From: Polyangium mundeleinium
GTDB lineage: Bacteria; Myxococcota_A; Polyangia; Polyangiales; Polyangiaceae
Direction: 5' to 3'
Assembly: GCF_028369105.1 (NCBI RefSeq)
Contig: NZ_JAQNDO010000001.1
Location: 806,001 to 870,000, forward strand
DNA length: 64,000 nt
Under the pieces are notes generated by a model, which did not search any database, was not told the origin of the DNA, and was given only the letters and a program-made list of their open reading frames with translations. Position 1 is the stretch's first letter. The number at the start of each line of letters is the position of its first letter. Positions 50,301-58,509 of the stretch are shown here, piece by piece. Both the position numbers and the translations under genes were made by a program.

Positions 50301-51269
50301 ATGGCCCGTGTTCCGACCAGGCGCCACTTCCTCCTCGCCGCGGGGGCTGCCCTTCCTGCGGCGACGTTCGCCCTGCTCGCGCGTGAGTCCGACGCGCCTT
50401 CGCCCCTCGCCGCGGGGGGCGGGCTCGATCCCGACGCGCGCCCCGTGCGGCGGATCGTCCAGGCGCAGCCCACGCGGGACGGCGCCGGCGTGCGCCTCTC
50501 GCGCGCGCTCGGGGGCCAGGCGCTCCCCGATCTCGACCCGTTCCTCCTTCTCGACGAGTTCCACACCGATCGCGCCGAAGATTACATCGCGGGATTCCCC
50601 GACCATCCGCACCGCGGTTTCGAGACCGTCACGTACATGATCCATGGCGCGATGGAGCACCGGGACAGCGTGGGGAATCGGGGGCGCCTTGGCCCGGGCA
50701 GCGCGCAATGGATGACCGCGGGGCGCGGGCTCATTCATTCCGAGATGCCGAAACAGGAGCAGGGGCTCATGTGGGGCTTTCAGCTCTGGGTGAACCTGCC
50801 GGCCGCGCGGAAGATGACGAAGCCGCGGTATCAGGACATCCCGCCTTCGGCGATTCCCGAGGTCGATATCGTGGACGCCCGGGTGCGCGTGGTCGCCGGG
50901 GAGGCGGGCGGCCGGCGCGGGCCCGTGGACGGCGTCGTCGTCGCGCCGAGCTTGCTCGACGTCACGCTGGCTGCGGGCGCGAGCTTTGGGCATGCGCTCC
51001 CGATCGAGCACAATGCATTCGTGTACGTCATCGACGGCGCCGCGCGGATCGGGCCGGAGGGCACGCCCGTCGCGCGGGGCGAACTCGCCGTGCTCGGCGC
51101 GGGGCGATCAGCCGTCTCGACGAGCGCCACCGGGGCGCGCCTCTTGCTCCTCGCGGGGCAGCCCATTGGCGAGCCCATTGCGCGCCGCGGCCCCTTCGTG
51201 ATGAACACGGCCGAGGAGATCCGGCAGGCCTTCGAGGATTATCGCTCGGGGCGCCTCGCGGGCGGCTGA
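50301..51269 (+). CDS. Pirin-family protein with a Tat signal
   Basis: 322 residues. Pirin domain with the cupin metal site: FPDHPHRGFETVTYMI gives two His, and the later H-S-E in GRGLIHSEMP gives His and Glu; QLWVNLP follows, and a second cupin half closes the fold. Pirins bind iron and include quercetin dioxygenases and transcription cofactors. Here the N-terminus TRRHFLLAAGAALPAATFAL is a clear twin-arginine signal, so the protein should be exported folded, unlike typical cytosolic pirins. The start ATG supplies the full Tat signal. Confidence 0.85.
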   Translation: MARVPTRRHFLLAAGAALPAATFALLARESDAPSPLAAGGGLDPDARPVRRIVQAQPTRDGAGVRLSRALGGQALPDLDPFLLLDEFHTDRAEDYIAGFPDHPHRGFETVTYMIHGAMEHRDSVGNRGRLGPGSAQWMTAGRGLIHSEMPKQEQGLMWGFQLWVNLPAARKMTKPRYQDIPPSAIPEVDIVDARVRVVAGEAGGRRGPVDGVVVAPSLLDVTLAAGASFGHALPIEHNAFVYVIDGAARIGPEGTPVARGELAVLGAGRSAVSTSATGARLLLLAGQPIGEPIARRGPFVMNTAEEIRQAFEDYRSGRLAGG

Positions 51270-51299
51270 TCAAGCGGGCGCGGCTCGACGGCGTGCGCT

Positions 51300-52247
51300 T
51301 CAACGCATCTCGACCCCGATCGACATGGGTTTGCCGCCGCGAACGATACGCACGTCGAGCCGGTCGGCGGCGCGTAGCCGCGCGAACGCCTCCATCAGCT
51401 TCGTGAGATCTCCCATCTCGAATCCGTTGATGTTGTCGAGCCGATCCCCATTCTGAAGCCCGAGCATGCTGGGCAACGAGCCGGGCCGGACTCCGCTGAC
51501 CCGCAGGCCAGCGACCCTGTCGCCTTCGCGCACGGGCGCGAAACGCGCCGCGCCAAGGAGGTCCGGACGTTCGAGGATCGTGTCGACGATCGATCGTTCC
51601 ACGACGTAATGGTTGTCCGCGTCCTTGCGAATCCCATTCGCGATCTCGGGCGGCACACGCGAGCCCGCGGCGGGCTTCGACGGCGCGCCTCGAGGCTCCT
51701 TCCGCGCCGCATTGTCCTCGCGCTGCTCGTGCAAGGGGAGCTGGCATCGCGCCTCGCCTTGCCGGAGCCATACACGATCCCAGGCCATGGCGTGCACCGT
51801 GCGCCCGCCGATGTCGTCTCCCAGCCGACGCAGCGTCGCTTTGCCGTCCGACCCTGCAATGGCCGCGAACGACCAGAGCGCGTCGTCAGCCTCCGTGATG
51901 AGCAGGACCTTGGCCGCGTCGCAGATCGGATCGGCGTACGGATCCCCGAGCGGCTTGGCGGGCTCCGGGGCCCCGTCGTCCGGCGGGTCGTGGCGCGTGA
52001 GGGGGCCGGTGATCGAATCGAAGGGGTTTCGTCCGAGAATGGCCTCGCCATGTTTCTCGTCTTGCAGCGCGGCCAGCGCATTCCGCACCTTCGACGACGG
52101 CCTCGGCGAGAGCGGCTCGAACGGCGGACCCGTGAGGCTCGACGAGACGAGCCGTCCGAGCCCGGCTGCCTGGAAATAGGCGACGAGACCCACGAGCACG
52201 ACCAGGACCGCGGGGAACCATCGTTTCAAACGGGCGTCGAATCCCAT
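51300..52247 (-). CDS. gspC: Type II secretion protein GspC-like
   Basis: 315 residues. One membrane anchor near the N-terminus (WFPAVLVVLVGLVAYFQAAGL, residues 11-31), then the homology region with the hallmark ILGRNPFDS at about residues 71-79, a variable middle, and a C-terminal PDZ-like domain (REGDRVAGLRVSGVRPGS...LGLQNGDRLDNINGFEMGD). GspC bridges the inner-membrane platform and the GspD secretin. The first ATG of the fold is used; sequence upstream is a shadow of the hydrolase gene. No other gsp gene is near, so it is an orphan copy or GspC located away from its operon. Confidence 0.82.
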   Translation of the reverse strand: MGFDARLKRWFPAVLVVLVGLVAYFQAAGLGRLVSSSLTGPPFEPLSPRPSSKVRNALAALQDEKHGEAILGRNPFDSITGPLTRHDPPDDGAPEPAKPLGDPYADPICDAAKVLLITEADDALWSFAAIAGSDGKATLRRLGDDIGGRTVHAMAWDRVWLRQGEARCQLPLHEQREDNAARKEPRGAPSKPAAGSRVPPEIANGIRKDADNHYVVERSIVDTILERPDLLGAARFAPVREGDRVAGLRVSGVRPGSLPSMLGLQNGDRLDNINGFEMGDLTKLMEAFARLRAADRLDVRIVRGGKPMSIGVEMR

Positions 52248-52357
52248 GAACAACGGGAACAAGCGAGCCTCGTGCCAGCTTTCGAACGTTGCAGATCCCC
52301 GCGAGAACGGCTCGGAGCCCGCCCGGACGGGCGACAAAATGGCCCGCGCGCCGCGGA

Positions 52358-53515
52358 TCAGCGCCCTGCTTCTGTCAGCTTGGCACGCGCGGCGTGGGCA
52401 TCGAGGAACTGCGACACCTCTGCGAGCACCGCGGGGGAGATGTCGCGCCCGATGTCGTCCGGCTTGATCCGCGTGGCGTCTGGCTGCGTGATGCAGTTCA
52501 GGGCGTGCGTGACACAATCGAGCACGCGCACCCGATGCGGGGCGCGTGACGCGCCGTCGAGCCATTTCGCCCAGCTCTCGATCTCCGAGGGCGCGACGTT
52601 GTAATCGTAGTTCCCGCCGAGCACGAGCAGCGGCCTGTCGAGCTTTCGAGCAAGCTCGGGCGCCCGCCTCGCCAGCTCGATCCACGATTCCCACAGGCCC
52701 GGCGGCTGCCCGAGGATGGGCGCGCCGAGGTGCGTCCCTCGCTCGATTTGCCGGAGCGCCTGCGCGGCCGCGAGCAATTCACGACCTTCCGCCTCGGCGC
52801 GCGCCGGCTGCCCGGCCATGGTGAAGGACCAGCGGACGCGCTCGCTTTGCTGCTCCAGCAAGACGGTCATCGTGTGGAAGGGCGGCGCCAGCATGACCCC
52901 GGCGCGCACCCGCGGCCTGTCCGAGAGCAGCACGGGCACGAGCTCCCCGCCTTCGCTGTGCCCCGCGAAAAAGAGGCGATCGGGATCGATCTCGGGGCGC
53001 TCTGCGACCGCGTCGAGCGCCGCCTCGGCGTCGAGCACGTATTCGGTCGTGGCGAACTCCACTTCGAGAAGGGAGTATGGAACGGACGTGAAGCCACCAT
53101 CGGCGCAATCGTTGAATGCGCCGCACGTGCGTTTGTCATACCGATACACAGCGTACCCATGATCGGCGAGCGCGTCGGCGAGGCGCTGGTAGACGGGGAG
53201 CTCGAAGCCGAAGCCGAGCCCGATCTGTCCACGCATCACGCCGTCGCGCGACATGGGGCCGCTCCCGTGCACGATGACCACGGCGGGCACACGCTCCCCC
53301 TCCTCACGCGTGGGCAACGTCAACGTCCCGTCGAGACGCCAGAGGCCACGATCAAAGGCGAAGGTCACTTCTTCTTTCGGAAGCCGCGGCCGAGCAGGCT
53401 CTGCGGTTTTTTGCGTGGGCGCGGCCTTCGGGCTGCTCGCGCGGGGAGCCGCGGGCGGCGCCGACCCGCAGGCACCGAGGAGCGACACCACGAGCAGCAG
53501 CGATGCGAGACGCAT
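52358..53515 (-). CDS. Alpha/beta-hydrolase lipoprotein
   Basis: 385 residues. Lipobox LLGA-C16 and a long Pro/Ala/Ser linker. The hydrolase core has VPAVVIVHGSGPMSRDG (oxyanion strand), GYAVYRYDKRTCG, the nucleophile elbow FFAGHSEGGEL with Ser, and LLVLGGNYDYNVAP bearing the acid. HALNCITQPDATRI near the end may provide the histidine. It belongs to the secreted dienelactone-hydrolase/acyl-esterase group. It follows the S41 peptidase gene on the same strand (62 nt) and precedes gspC. Confidence 0.83.
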   Translation of the reverse strand: MRLASLLLVVSLLGACGSAPPAAPRASSPKAAPTQKTAEPARPRLPKEEVTFAFDRGLWRLDGTLTLPTREEGERVPAVVIVHGSGPMSRDGVMRGQIGLGFGFELPVYQRLADALADHGYAVYRYDKRTCGAFNDCADGGFTSVPYSLLEVEFATTEYVLDAEAALDAVAERPEIDPDRLFFAGHSEGGELVPVLLSDRPRVRAGVMLAPPFHTMTVLLEQQSERVRWSFTMAGQPARAEAEGRELLAAAQALRQIERGTHLGAPILGQPPGLWESWIELARRAPELARKLDRPLLVLGGNYDYNVAPSEIESWAKWLDGASRAPHRVRVLDCVTHALNCITQPDATRIKPDDIGRDISPAVLAEVSQFLDAHAARAKLTEAGR

Positions 53516-53577
53516 GGGTTCCCTCCCGACAGCCGAACAGCGCACGCCTTGGATGGTGCCATCCCTGCGAGCGGGGT

Positions 53578-54822
53578 TCAATCCCGTGTCGCGGCGATCG
53601 CGGCCGTCAGCGCCGTGATTTTCTCCTCGTCGGACTTGTCGAGCGGGAGGGCGACATCCGGGGCGATGCCCTCCACTTCGTTCGTCCCATCGGCGAGGAA
53701 ACGCGCGCAGTTTGGCATTCGCACCTCGAAGCCGATTTCCCGGAGCTCGACGCGCCCCCCGCCGTTCACGTATCCACATCCCGCGCCTGCCGTGCGCACG
53801 CCGAGGATCGTGGCCACGTGATTGTCCTTGAACCAGGCGACGAAATCCTCGGAGGCCGAGCCCGTGCCGCGATCCGCGAGGACGAACAGCGGGCCCTTCC
53901 AGGCGCCTTTGCCTTCGAGTGTCGCCATCCCGGGCGGCTCGCCGAAGATCGAGCACACCTTTTCGCCCTTCCAGATCGGCGTCCGATCACAGCTCGGCGA
54001 GACGATCCGGGCCTCGCTCCGTCGCAATGTGCTGCCCGTGAACAGAGGCACGGCTTCCGAGACCCACTCGGTGCCACCGCCATTGCCGGTGAGATCAACG
54101 ACGAGCCGTTTGGCCCCGCGATCCCGCAGCGCTCCGATCGCCCTCTGCAAGGCCTCCTGGAGTTTGGCCCGGACCGCGAGTCGCAAGGCATCTTCATCCA
54201 TTCCCGCGGCGAAAACTGCCTCGCAGGTGGCGAGGTACCTGTCCTCCCCGAAATGGGCAATCTGAATCACGCCGAGCTCGCCGGCCACACCCGCGGAGAA
54301 GGGCGCCTCGTGCACGGCCGTGAAGCCGGGCATTTTCTTGAAGGGAAAACGAAAATCGACCGGGCGCGCCTCGTACCCGGCCGCCGTGCAGCTCGCGACG
54401 GGAGTGGGAGGCGTTTCGGGCGCCGCTGCGCTTTGCAAAGGCGGCGCGCTCGGGCGGCCGGCACCCCGCGTCAGCTTGAAATGCGGATCCTGAAACGTGC
54501 GAACGAAGCGACGGAGGGCGAGGAAGGCCTGCACCCGCGTGAACGCGCCGCCGAGCGAGGCACGCGTGTCGCGGTCGAGCTTCGTGAGATCGACGCCGCG
54601 ATGCTCGACCATCCAATCGAGGTTCGCGTACTCCTTTGCCATCGCGACCTCGAGCACCTCGAAATCGCGCTGCCACGCGCCGCGGTCGAACGTGACGACA
54701 TCCCAGCCGAGGAGCCCGAGCACGATCGAGAGCAGTCCGATTCCGATCCGGCGGAACACCTTCCGCCCCCTCTTGCGGCTCTCCTTCGGCGACGTGGCGC
54801 CTCCGCCTTGCGTTTCGCTCAT
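53578..54822 (-). CDS. S41-family peptidase (C-terminal processing protease-like)
   Basis: 414 residues. A basic N-terminus is followed by one hydrophobic span (IGIGLLSIVLGLLGWDVV, about residues 27-44), so the protein is anchored with its bulk outside. The tail-specific protease domain is recognisable: KRLVVDLTGNGGGTEWVSEAV, then LFVLADRGTGSASEDFVAWF carrying the nucleophilic Ser of the S-x-S-E-D/E pattern, and TAGAGCGYVNGG. No PDZ domain is evident. Several cysteines are present. Divergent from the zinc-ribbon/L12-like pair across 77 bp. Confidence 0.82.
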   Translation of the reverse strand: MSETQGGGATSPKESRKRGRKVFRRIGIGLLSIVLGLLGWDVVTFDRGAWQRDFEVLEVAMAKEYANLDWMVEHRGVDLTKLDRDTRASLGGAFTRVQAFLALRRFVRTFQDPHFKLTRGAGRPSAPPLQSAAAPETPPTPVASCTAAGYEARPVDFRFPFKKMPGFTAVHEAPFSAGVAGELGVIQIAHFGEDRYLATCEAVFAAGMDEDALRLAVRAKLQEALQRAIGALRDRGAKRLVVDLTGNGGGTEWVSEAVPLFTGSTLRRSEARIVSPSCDRTPIWKGEKVCSIFGEPPGMATLEGKGAWKGPLFVLADRGTGSASEDFVAWFKDNHVATILGVRTAGAGCGYVNGGGRVELREIGFEVRMPNCARFLADGTNEVEGIAPDVALPLDKSDEEKITALTAAIAATRD

Positions 54823-54899
54823 GTGCGGGCGATGTCTACCGCATCCCGTCCGGCGATGCACCTTCCGAACACGGGCCGACGCGTGATACATCAAGCTCC

Positions 54900-55196
54900 A
54901 TGAAGCTCAGCACACTGCGTATCGACGAGCCCTGCCACGAGGACTGGCAAGTGATGACGGGCGACGAACGCGCGCGCCGGTGCGAGCGCTGCGACTTGCA
55001 CGTCACGAATCTCTCGGAGCTCACGCGCACCGAAGCCGACCGCCTTCTATCCACGCGTCCTCCGGAGAGCCGGCTTTGCGTGCGTTATGCCCACGATCGG
55101 CAGGGGAACGTGGTCACGAGGACCACGCAGCAGGAGAGAATGGTTGCGGTGCTCTCGTTGCTTGCCCAGCGAAGGCAGACGGAGGGGGAGGCATGA
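54900..55196 (+). CDS. Small zinc-ribbon-like protein
   Basis: 98 residues. Pattern C12-H-E-D-W followed by C28-E-R-C31 and HVTNLSEL, with a further Cys at about 60 (RLCVRY); four cysteines could bind zinc. The motif CHEDWxxMTGDERARRCxxCDLHVTNLS recurs widely in myxobacteria without known function. The protein is cytosolic and its tail is helical (MVAVLSLLAQRRQ). The stop overlaps the start of the L12-like gene (ATGA), so the pair is co-translated. Confidence 0.75.
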   Translation: MKLSTLRIDEPCHEDWQVMTGDERARRCERCDLHVTNLSELTRTEADRLLSTRPPESRLCVRYAHDRQGNVVTRTTQQERMVAVLSLLAQRRQTEGEA

Positions 55197-55582
55197 GCCT
55201 CACGCGCGAGGAGGTCATTGCGTACCTCGAAAGCCTCACGGCCGAGGAGCTTGGAGAGCTTGCGGACGAGCTCGTCCAGCGCCTCGGGCTCCCGGCGTTC
55301 GTCGAGCCGCAACCCATGCGGTTCACGATGGGCGCGCCATTGCCGGATCCTGCCGAGGTGTTCACGGAGTTTTCCGTGGTCCTCCTGGACGTCGGAAAGG
55401 ACAAATTCGCTGTCGTGAAGGCCGTGCGTGCGCTGTGGGAGATGCCTGTGAAAGAGGCGAAGGACCTCGTGGAGTCGGCGCCGGTCGTGGTACGCCGGTG
55501 GATCACGCGCGACGAGGCACGCGTCATTGTCGATTCCCTCACCGCCGCGGGCGCGAACGCTGAGGTGCGAAACGGATCCTGA
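55193..55582 (+). CDS. Ribosomal L7/L12 C-terminal-domain-like protein
   Basis: 129 residues. The second half is a close match to the C-terminal domain of bL12: EFSVVLLDVGKDKFAVVKAVRALWEMPVKEAKDLVESAPVVVRR with the Lys/Val/Glu-rich helix face that contacts translation factors, then EARVIVDSLTAAGANAEVR. The N-terminal half lacks the L12 dimer region; instead it has a short helical hairpin (REEVIAYLESLTAEELGEL). It is thus not the ribosomal protein but a stand-alone paralog. Coupled to the zinc-ribbon gene. Confidence 0.8.
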   Translation: MSLTREEVIAYLESLTAEELGELADELVQRLGLPAFVEPQPMRFTMGAPLPDPAEVFTEFSVVLLDVGKDKFAVVKAVRALWEMPVKEAKDLVESAPVVVRRWITRDEARVIVDSLTAAGANAEVRNGS

Positions 55583-55584
55583 GG

Positions 55585-56208
55585 TTATTTCTTCGAGGGT
55601 TTCTTGCGCGCCTTCGCGGGAGCTTCTCGCGCGCCGAGGCCGCCGCGGATGAGGGACCACACGCCCTCGAAGGCCGCATCGATACCCGGGTCGGACCATT
55701 CCGACGCGTGGACTGGATTGTGAAACCGCGCCGTCGCGTGGAAGACGGCCCAGGCCGAGGCAACCGGATCGTCGAGGGTGAACTCGCCTTGCTCCACGCC
55801 GTCCGTGAGGATCCGGGCGACTTGCATGGCGAGCGTCTCGACGTGCACGCGGACCACGTCCCGCGCGTCGGCGACGAGATTGCTGTACGTCGCGAAGAGC
55901 TCGGGCTCGTCGCGCGCCTTTTTTCGCTTCAGCTCGAAGAGCAGGCCGAGCCAGCGCCGCAGGCGCTCGGTGGCCGGGCCCTTTTCGGCGGCGACTTCCG
56001 CGAGCGGCTTCGATACACGCGTGAGCCAGCGTTCCGCCACCGCGTCCCGCAATGCCGTCTTGCTCGGGAAATGCCGATACACGCTGCCATGACTGACGCC
56101 GAGCGCGCGGGCCACGTCGACGACCGTGGCCTTGGCGGGCCCGAAGCGACGGAGGACCTCCTCGGCCGCTTCGAGGATACGTTCAGCGGTAAGCGCCTCT
56201 TCGACCAT
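55585..56208 (-). CDS. TetR-family regulator of the aldo/keto reductase operon
   Basis: 207 residues. TetR DNA-binding domain at residues 8-52: RILEAAEEVLRRFGPAKATVVDVARALGVSHGSVYRHFPSK, with the canonical Y-R-H-F-x-S-K end. The C-terminal domain is helical, with a Lys/Arg-rich tail. One base separates its ATG from the stop of the aldo/keto reductase gene upstream, so the two are one operon. The inverted repeat at the operon promoter is the likely site. Confidence 0.87.
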   Translation of the reverse strand: MVEEALTAERILEAAEEVLRRFGPAKATVVDVARALGVSHGSVYRHFPSKTALRDAVAERWLTRVSKPLAEVAAEKGPATERLRRWLGLLFELKRKKARDEPELFATYSNLVADARDVVRVHVETLAMQVARILTDGVEQGEFTLDDPVASAWAVFHATARFHNPVHASEWSDPGIDAAFEGVWSLIRGGLGAREAPAKARKKPSKK

Positions 56209-56209
56209 G

Positions 56210-57214
56210 TCAATGCGCCTTGCGTTCGCTGTCGAGGTGCGCCATTTGGGACGCGGCATACCGCTCGCCCGCGGCCGCGCCGGCCGGCACGGCGCGCTCG
56301 ATCCGCGCGAGGTCCTCCGGCCCGAGATCGATGGAGAGCGCGCTCAGCGCCTCGGTGAGACGGTCGCGCCGCCGCGCCCCGACGAGCGGGATGATGTCGC
56401 TCCCGCGCGAGAGCACCCACGCAATGGCGATCGGCGCGACGGTCGTGCCTTTCGCCTCGGCGATACCGCGCAAGGCCTCGACGAGCGCGAGGTTCTTGTC
56501 GAGGTTCTCCGGCGCGAAGCGCGGGCTGTACTTCCGGAAATCGGTCGGCGCCATCGCGCGATCCTTCGACCAGTGGCCGCTGATGAGGCCGCGGGAGAGC
56601 ACGCCGTACGCGGTGATCGTAATGCCGAGCTCGCGCGCGGTAGGGAGGATCTCGGCCTCGATGCTGCGCGAGACCAGCGAATATTCGATCTGCAAATCGC
56701 AGATCGGGTGCGTCGCGTGAGCGCGGCGCATCGTGTCGGCGCTCGCCTCGGAGAGCCCGATGTGGCGGACGTACCCGGCTTTGACCATGTCGGCGATCGC
56801 GCCGACCGTGTCCTCGATCGGCACGGCCGGATCGACGCGGGCAAGGCGGTAGACGTCGACGTAATCGGTGCCGAGGCGGCGCAACGAGTAGGTGAGGAAG
56901 TTCTTCACCGCGCTGGGGCGCCCGTCGATGCCGACCCAGCCGCCGGCAGGATCGCGCATCGCGCCGAACTTGACGCTGATGGCGACCTTGTCGCGGGCCC
57001 GTCCTTCGAGCGCCTCGCGGAGGAGCAGCTCGTTGTGGCCCATGCCGTAGAAGTCGCCCGTATCGAGCAGATCGATCCCTGCGTCGAGCGCTGCGTGAAT
57101 CGTGGCAATGCTCTCGGCCCTGTCGGACGGGCCGTAGAGATCGGACATGCCCATGCACCCGAGGCCCAAGGCCGACACCCGAGGACCCTTCGAGCCGAGC
57201 GAACGCGTGATCAT
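56210..57214 (-). CDS. Aldo/keto reductase
   Basis: 334 residues, (beta/alpha)8 NADPH-dependent reductase. LGLGCMGMSDLYG at the N-terminus, catalytic Asp in LLDTGDFYGMGHNE (D-x4-Y) with the Tyr, the Lys of VAISVKFGAMRD, and a position usually His replaced in VDVYRLARVDP (RLAR where many have QxHR). Further parts IVPLVGARRRDRLTEAL and the NADP-binding end are present. Closest to the AKR12/AKR13 YakC-like group. The substituted His could change pH dependence or substrate. ATG with AGGAG upstream; first gene of the AKR-TetR operon. Confidence 0.88.
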   Translation of the reverse strand: MITRSLGSKGPRVSALGLGCMGMSDLYGPSDRAESIATIHAALDAGIDLLDTGDFYGMGHNELLLREALEGRARDKVAISVKFGAMRDPAGGWVGIDGRPSAVKNFLTYSLRRLGTDYVDVYRLARVDPAVPIEDTVGAIADMVKAGYVRHIGLSEASADTMRRAHATHPICDLQIEYSLVSRSIEAEILPTARELGITITAYGVLSRGLISGHWSKDRAMAPTDFRKYSPRFAPENLDKNLALVEALRGIAEAKGTTVAPIAIAWVLSRGSDIIPLVGARRRDRLTEALSALSIDLGPEDLARIERAVPAGAAAGERYAASQMAHLDSERKAH

Positions 57215-57247
57215 GGTGGACTCCTGTCGCGAAGCTGGATGGGCAGA

Positions 57248-57296
57248 AGTATCAGCAACGCGATGACAAAAGTCAACATCTGTCAGTCGACTTTTG
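57248..57296 (-). promoter_or_regulatory. Promoter and inverted repeat of the AKR-TetR operon
   Basis: On the minus strand a -35 TTGACT (57276-57271) is followed after exactly 17 bp by GATACT (57253-57248), 34 bp before the reductase start. The perfect inverted repeat CAAAAGTC (57267-57274)/GACTTTTG (57289-57296) overlaps the -35. Binding there would block RNA polymerase, as expected for the operon's TetR. Confidence 0.65.
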
Positions 57297-57332
57297 CTGA
57301 CCATGGCGAGCGGTGGGCTGGAAAACGAGCCT

Positions 57333-58232
57333 TCACTTCGGGGGTTCGAGCGGCGCGCAGGTGGAGACGCCCGCGCCGACGACCCGGAAGCCGATGTTCG
57401 ACTTCAGGTTGACGGTGGTCCCGTCCTTGGGGCGATATCGATCGATGCGCGAGGCCACGCCGGGACACGTGAACAGGTAGAAATCGCCTCCCCAGAACGC
57501 GAACGCCCACGCCGTGCCGATGTCGAGGCTCGGCTGTGACGACTGGGAGAGGACGTGGGACGTCTTCGGGTCGAGCTCGGCGACGATCGGCGGGGCTGTC
57601 GTGAAAAACCCCCACAGGTGCCCATCGCCCGTGCCCGAGAGCTCGGCCGAGTCGAAGATCGCGTCGTAAAACCCGAGCGTCTCGAGCTCCATCGTCGCGA
57701 GATCGATCCGCCCGAGCCCGCTGCCGCCGTAATCCGCCACGTAGAGCGTCTCCTTCGTGACGTCCGGTCCGTCGGTCGAGAAGCCCATTCCGAACCGCCC
57801 GAACGCCCCGGTCTTCGGGACGAACGACGTGCCTTCACACGACGCATCCACGGTGCTCACCCGGAACAAATGTCCGTCGTCGTAAAGCACGTACGCCGTT
57901 GCGTCGCGATCGACCGCCATCGAAAAGGGCGACGCGCCCTGCGTGGCCGGGCAAGAGACCACGCCGATCTTCTGGAACGTGAGCGTGGGCGGCGAGAAGC
58001 TGTAGAGCGCATTCTCTTGCGCGAGCAGATACACGAGCTCCGCCCGCTCGTTACAATCCTTGCCGCCGTCGGCCTCCATTCCGCCGTCGAAGAGCGGGCC
58101 GCCGCCCTCGCCGCCGCTGCCACCTGCGCCGCCGCTGCCGGTTCCCCTCGGCGTGGTCCCGGAGGCTGAGCAACCCGTTACCAGAGCCGCCGCCACCACG
58201 AATGCAATCGAAGTCCAAGCCAATCGAAGCAC
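57333..58232 (-). CDS. Lipoprotein with beta-propeller-like repeats
   Basis: 299 residues from a GTG preceded by GGAGGAGGA; the upstream extension is Arg-rich and rejected. Lipobox ALVTG-C19, then a long Gly/Ser-rich linker (residues 20-45). The mature domain has repeated strands such as YLLAQENALYSF, AYVLYDDGHLFRV and TLYVADYGGSGLGRIDL, suggesting a six- or seven-bladed propeller. Four cysteines. Function unknown; surface-exposed binding protein likely. Confidence 0.75.
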   Translation of the reverse strand: MLRLAWTSIAFVVAAALVTGCSASGTTPRGTGSGGAGGSGGEGGGPLFDGGMEADGGKDCNERAELVYLLAQENALYSFSPPTLTFQKIGVVSCPATQGASPFSMAVDRDATAYVLYDDGHLFRVSTVDASCEGTSFVPKTGAFGRFGMGFSTDGPDVTKETLYVADYGGSGLGRIDLATMELETLGFYDAIFDSAELSGTGDGHLWGFFTTAPPIVAELDPKTSHVLSQSSQPSLDIGTAWAFAFWGGDFYLFTCPGVASRIDRYRPKDGTTVNLKSNIGFRVVGAGVSTCAPLEPPK

Positions 58233-58509
58233 GTGTCCTCCTCCGCCCGGCGACGACGAAGGAAGATCGCCCGCGTGTCGCCGCGCAGGCCGCCGCCGAG
58301 CGAGCGCAATTCTACAGCATTCCCGCCGTATCGACATCCGTCAGGCACGAAATCGCTAGCCTGTGAGCATTCACACGCGTTCGCGCGGGGCGCGTCCGGG
58401 ACGAACGCCATTCCTTTCCTCATTTCGATGGAATTCGCCATTTCGACCGAACGGACATGCTCGGCGGACGATTCTGTGTCATGTCGAGGCTGCAAAGAGG
58501 GAGGGCACG

